This document shows, one piece after another, positions 24,380 through 25,791 of a stretch of DNA of 25,791 nucleotides. A program made the position numbers and the translations under genes. How positions within the stretch are numbered: position 1 is the stretch's first letter; the number at the start of each line of letters is the position of its first letter. The DNA comes from Bacillota bacterium (GTDB lineage Bacteria; Bacillota; Clostridia; Christensenellales; UMGS416). The notes below the pieces were generated by a model that was not told the origin of the DNA, searched no databases, and was given only the letters and a program-made list of their open reading frames with translations. The stretch spans positions 1 through 25,791 of the forward strand of contig JAEYRA010000106.1 in the NCBI GenBank assembly GCA_023409755.1, read 5' to 3'.

Positions 24380-25791
24380 TTATTTTTTGGCTTTCTTGTT
24401 GTGGACTTTGCCGTTTTCTTTGGGTTTGTCTTTGGACTCAGTCTCGATCTTGATTTCATCCTCTACAGTCATTGCTGGCTGCGAAAATGTGTAGGTCACA
24501 ACTTTGCCCTTCTTGAACTCCAGGTCATGTTCACCGTAGCCAAATGCGATGTTGGGATCATGGCTCTTGTAGGAACGGTTGTTGACCTTGAGGCAGTTGA
24601 TAACAGCGTTAACGATGTCGGCGTCAACCTCATCCTCAATCCAGAACAGGCCGCTCTGTGCCTGCTTAATGAACATAGCTGCAATGTAGCCGTCCTTGGT
24701 CATAATGGGGACAAAGCTATCATCGCTGTCTAGGTCGATCTTCGTAATAAATTCAACCTTGCCGGTATCCTCATTGATCATCATATAGCTGATGTTAGAG
24801 GCAGTGCCGGGCATAAAGGTCATTTCCTGGAAGGAAAGCGTCTCCTCAGAATAAACGGGAGTCTCACCCATGGAAACACCCACTAGGTTCTGAGACACCT
24901 CCCGTCCGGTGGCAATGCCGTCGCCGTTTACGTCAGCGGGCTTGGGAGCGTAGAAGTAAACACCCTCAGGGAGGACCTGCGTACCGGACACGACGGCCTT
25001 GATCTCATCACCCCGCTTAACATCCAGTTCGAAGGAATACTTCTCGGTACCGTAAACAACAGGGATCTCCATCTTGTTCATCTTGGAATGACCGGCAGTC
25101 ACAGTGATGTTGATATTATCATCATAGCCGCTGCCACTGTTGTTGAGGGTAACAGTCAGTTTGATTCTGTAGGTCTGGGTGTCCTTATCCGTGAGCACCG
25201 GAGCACCCATCATCTGGAGATTGGTGATCACGACCTGCTTCTTATTTGCATAGACTTCATTCTGTGCAAGCAGATAGTCAATCAGGTTATTCACACGTGC
25301 ACCGACTTCATCATCCACAATGAATTTTCCGGTGGAGATGTCTGCGAATTTTCCCATTTCTGCACTGTAATCGTGCATCACGCCGCCCCATCTAGGATTG
25401 GCAGCGAAATCGTGGGACTTCACATACTGAACCGTCGTATCATTGGCGCAGGACCAAACAGCAGCCTGTACAGCGGAAATGATATCAGCGCGTGTGAGCT
25501 TATCAGCGTTGGGGAAATGATCTGCAGCCAGATTTGCGATCATTTCATCCAGGGAGACATAGGGATAGGAACTTGTAATGATCGCACGAATACGGGCAGC
25601 TGCTTCAGCGCTATAGTATTCGCTATCTTCCAGATTCATGCGCTTGTAGTAAACACCGTCTTTAATTCCGGTGTCGATGTCACAGCAGTAGACAACTTCA
25701 TAGTTGCTCTGTCCGCTGACATAAAGTCCATCCGGAGTCCAGGTCTCGCCATCATATGCGACCGTATCGACCAAAACAAACGTCTGGGGAA
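24380..25791 (-). CDS. Thioester-domain (TED) surface protein, N-terminus beyond window
   Basis: The frame is open to the right edge, so the start lies outside; about 470 codons are visible. Residues are numbered here from a TTG at 25774. The first half is a thioester domain: Cys30 in EVVYCCDID and Gln103 in SAVQAAVWSCAN are placed as in Gram-positive adhesins where Cys and Gln form an internal thioester that bonds covalently to host targets. Ig-like regions follow, containing a DVNGDG loop that may bind calcium. The protein ends in a Lys-rich tail (KPKENGKVHNKKAKK) with neither LPxTG nor a transmembrane helix, unlike classic pilin-tip adhesins. Base composition is more AT-rich than in the rest of the window. 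A canonical terminator follows. Confidence 0.82.
   Translation of the reverse strand, partial: PQTFVLVDTVAYDGETWTPDGLYVSGQSNYEVVYCCDIDTGIKDGVYYKRMNLEDSEYYSAEAAARIRAIITSSYPYVSLDEMIANLAADHFPNADKLTRADIISAVQAAVWSCANDTTVQYVKSHDFAANPRWGGVMHDYSAEMGKFADISTGKFIVDDEVGARVNNLIDYLLAQNEVYANKKQVVITNLQMMGAPVLTDKDTQTYRIKLTVTLNNSGSGYDDNINITVTAGHSKMNKMEIPVVYGTEKYSFELDVKRGDEIKAVVSGTQVLPEGVYFYAPKPADVNGDGIATGREVSQNLVGVSMGETPVYSEETLSFQEMTFMPGTASNISYMMINEDTGKVEFITKIDLDSDDSFVPIMTKDGYIAAMFIKQAQSGLFWIEDEVDADIVNAVINCLKVNNRSYKSHDPNIAFGYGEHDLEFKKGKVVTYTFSQPAMTVEDEIKIETESKDKPKENGKVHNKKAKK

Noticed and set aside
24094..24459. Minus-strand frame of 121 codons overlapping the phosphoesterase remnant and terminator
   Set aside because: It runs through the terminator hairpin and shows no domain; the phosphoesterase similarity is in another frame.

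Overview
The window looks like a chromosomal segment of a fairly GC-rich member of the Bacillota (probably class Clostridia, gut-type). The clues are strong GGAGG-type ribosome binding sites, sigma-A promoters with 17-base spacers, a cyclic-nucleotide-fold/DUF2225 protein, a thioester-domain surface protein, and several cytoplasmic glycosidases of the DUF4038 and DUF6259 type. Base composition is mosaic. Positions 1-5934 and lhr (7391-11527) are very GC-rich. Positions about 5935-7390 form an AT-rich island, and the right end (24380-25791) is also less GC-rich.

Left part (1-5934): a truncated GNAT acetyltransferase, a tRNA-fMet/tRNA-Met pair with its own promoter and terminator, and a cNMP-fold/DUF2225 protein. 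Next comes a 377-bp decayed IS3-type element, then a minus-strand pair made of a membrane-anchored HtrA-like protease followed by a RING-type zinc-finger/DUF2628 membrane protein. A compact GH20-like glycosidase under a near-consensus promoter closes this part.

Middle (5935-17249): the AT-rich island carries one minus-strand gene. Its protein reads as a HicB-like N-terminus, an acidic linker and a sigma-70 region-4-like C-terminus, and I regard it as the most novel item here. After it come the large helicase lhr and, convergent to it, a 1681-residue secreted, membrane-anchored repeat protein. That protein has ten GAGIGG beta-solenoid-like repeats, a second glycine-rich block, and eight Ig-like modules of two types.

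Right part (17250-25791): an NTF2/SnoaL double-domain protein and a nitroreductase on the minus strand, then two plus-strand TIM-barrel glycosidase candidates (clan-A-like and DUF6259-like). Convergent to these is a DUF4038/GH140-like apiosidase family gene, followed by the remnant of a metallophosphoesterase gene. The window ends inside a thioester-domain protein. None of the four glycosidase-type proteins has a visible signal peptide, so they probably act on imported oligosaccharides. No transporter is seen in the window.

All three junctions between convergent genes (near 6120, 11665 and 22405) hold long perfect inverted repeats with no U-tract. By contrast, the terminators at 684-723 and 24335-24370 are canonical.
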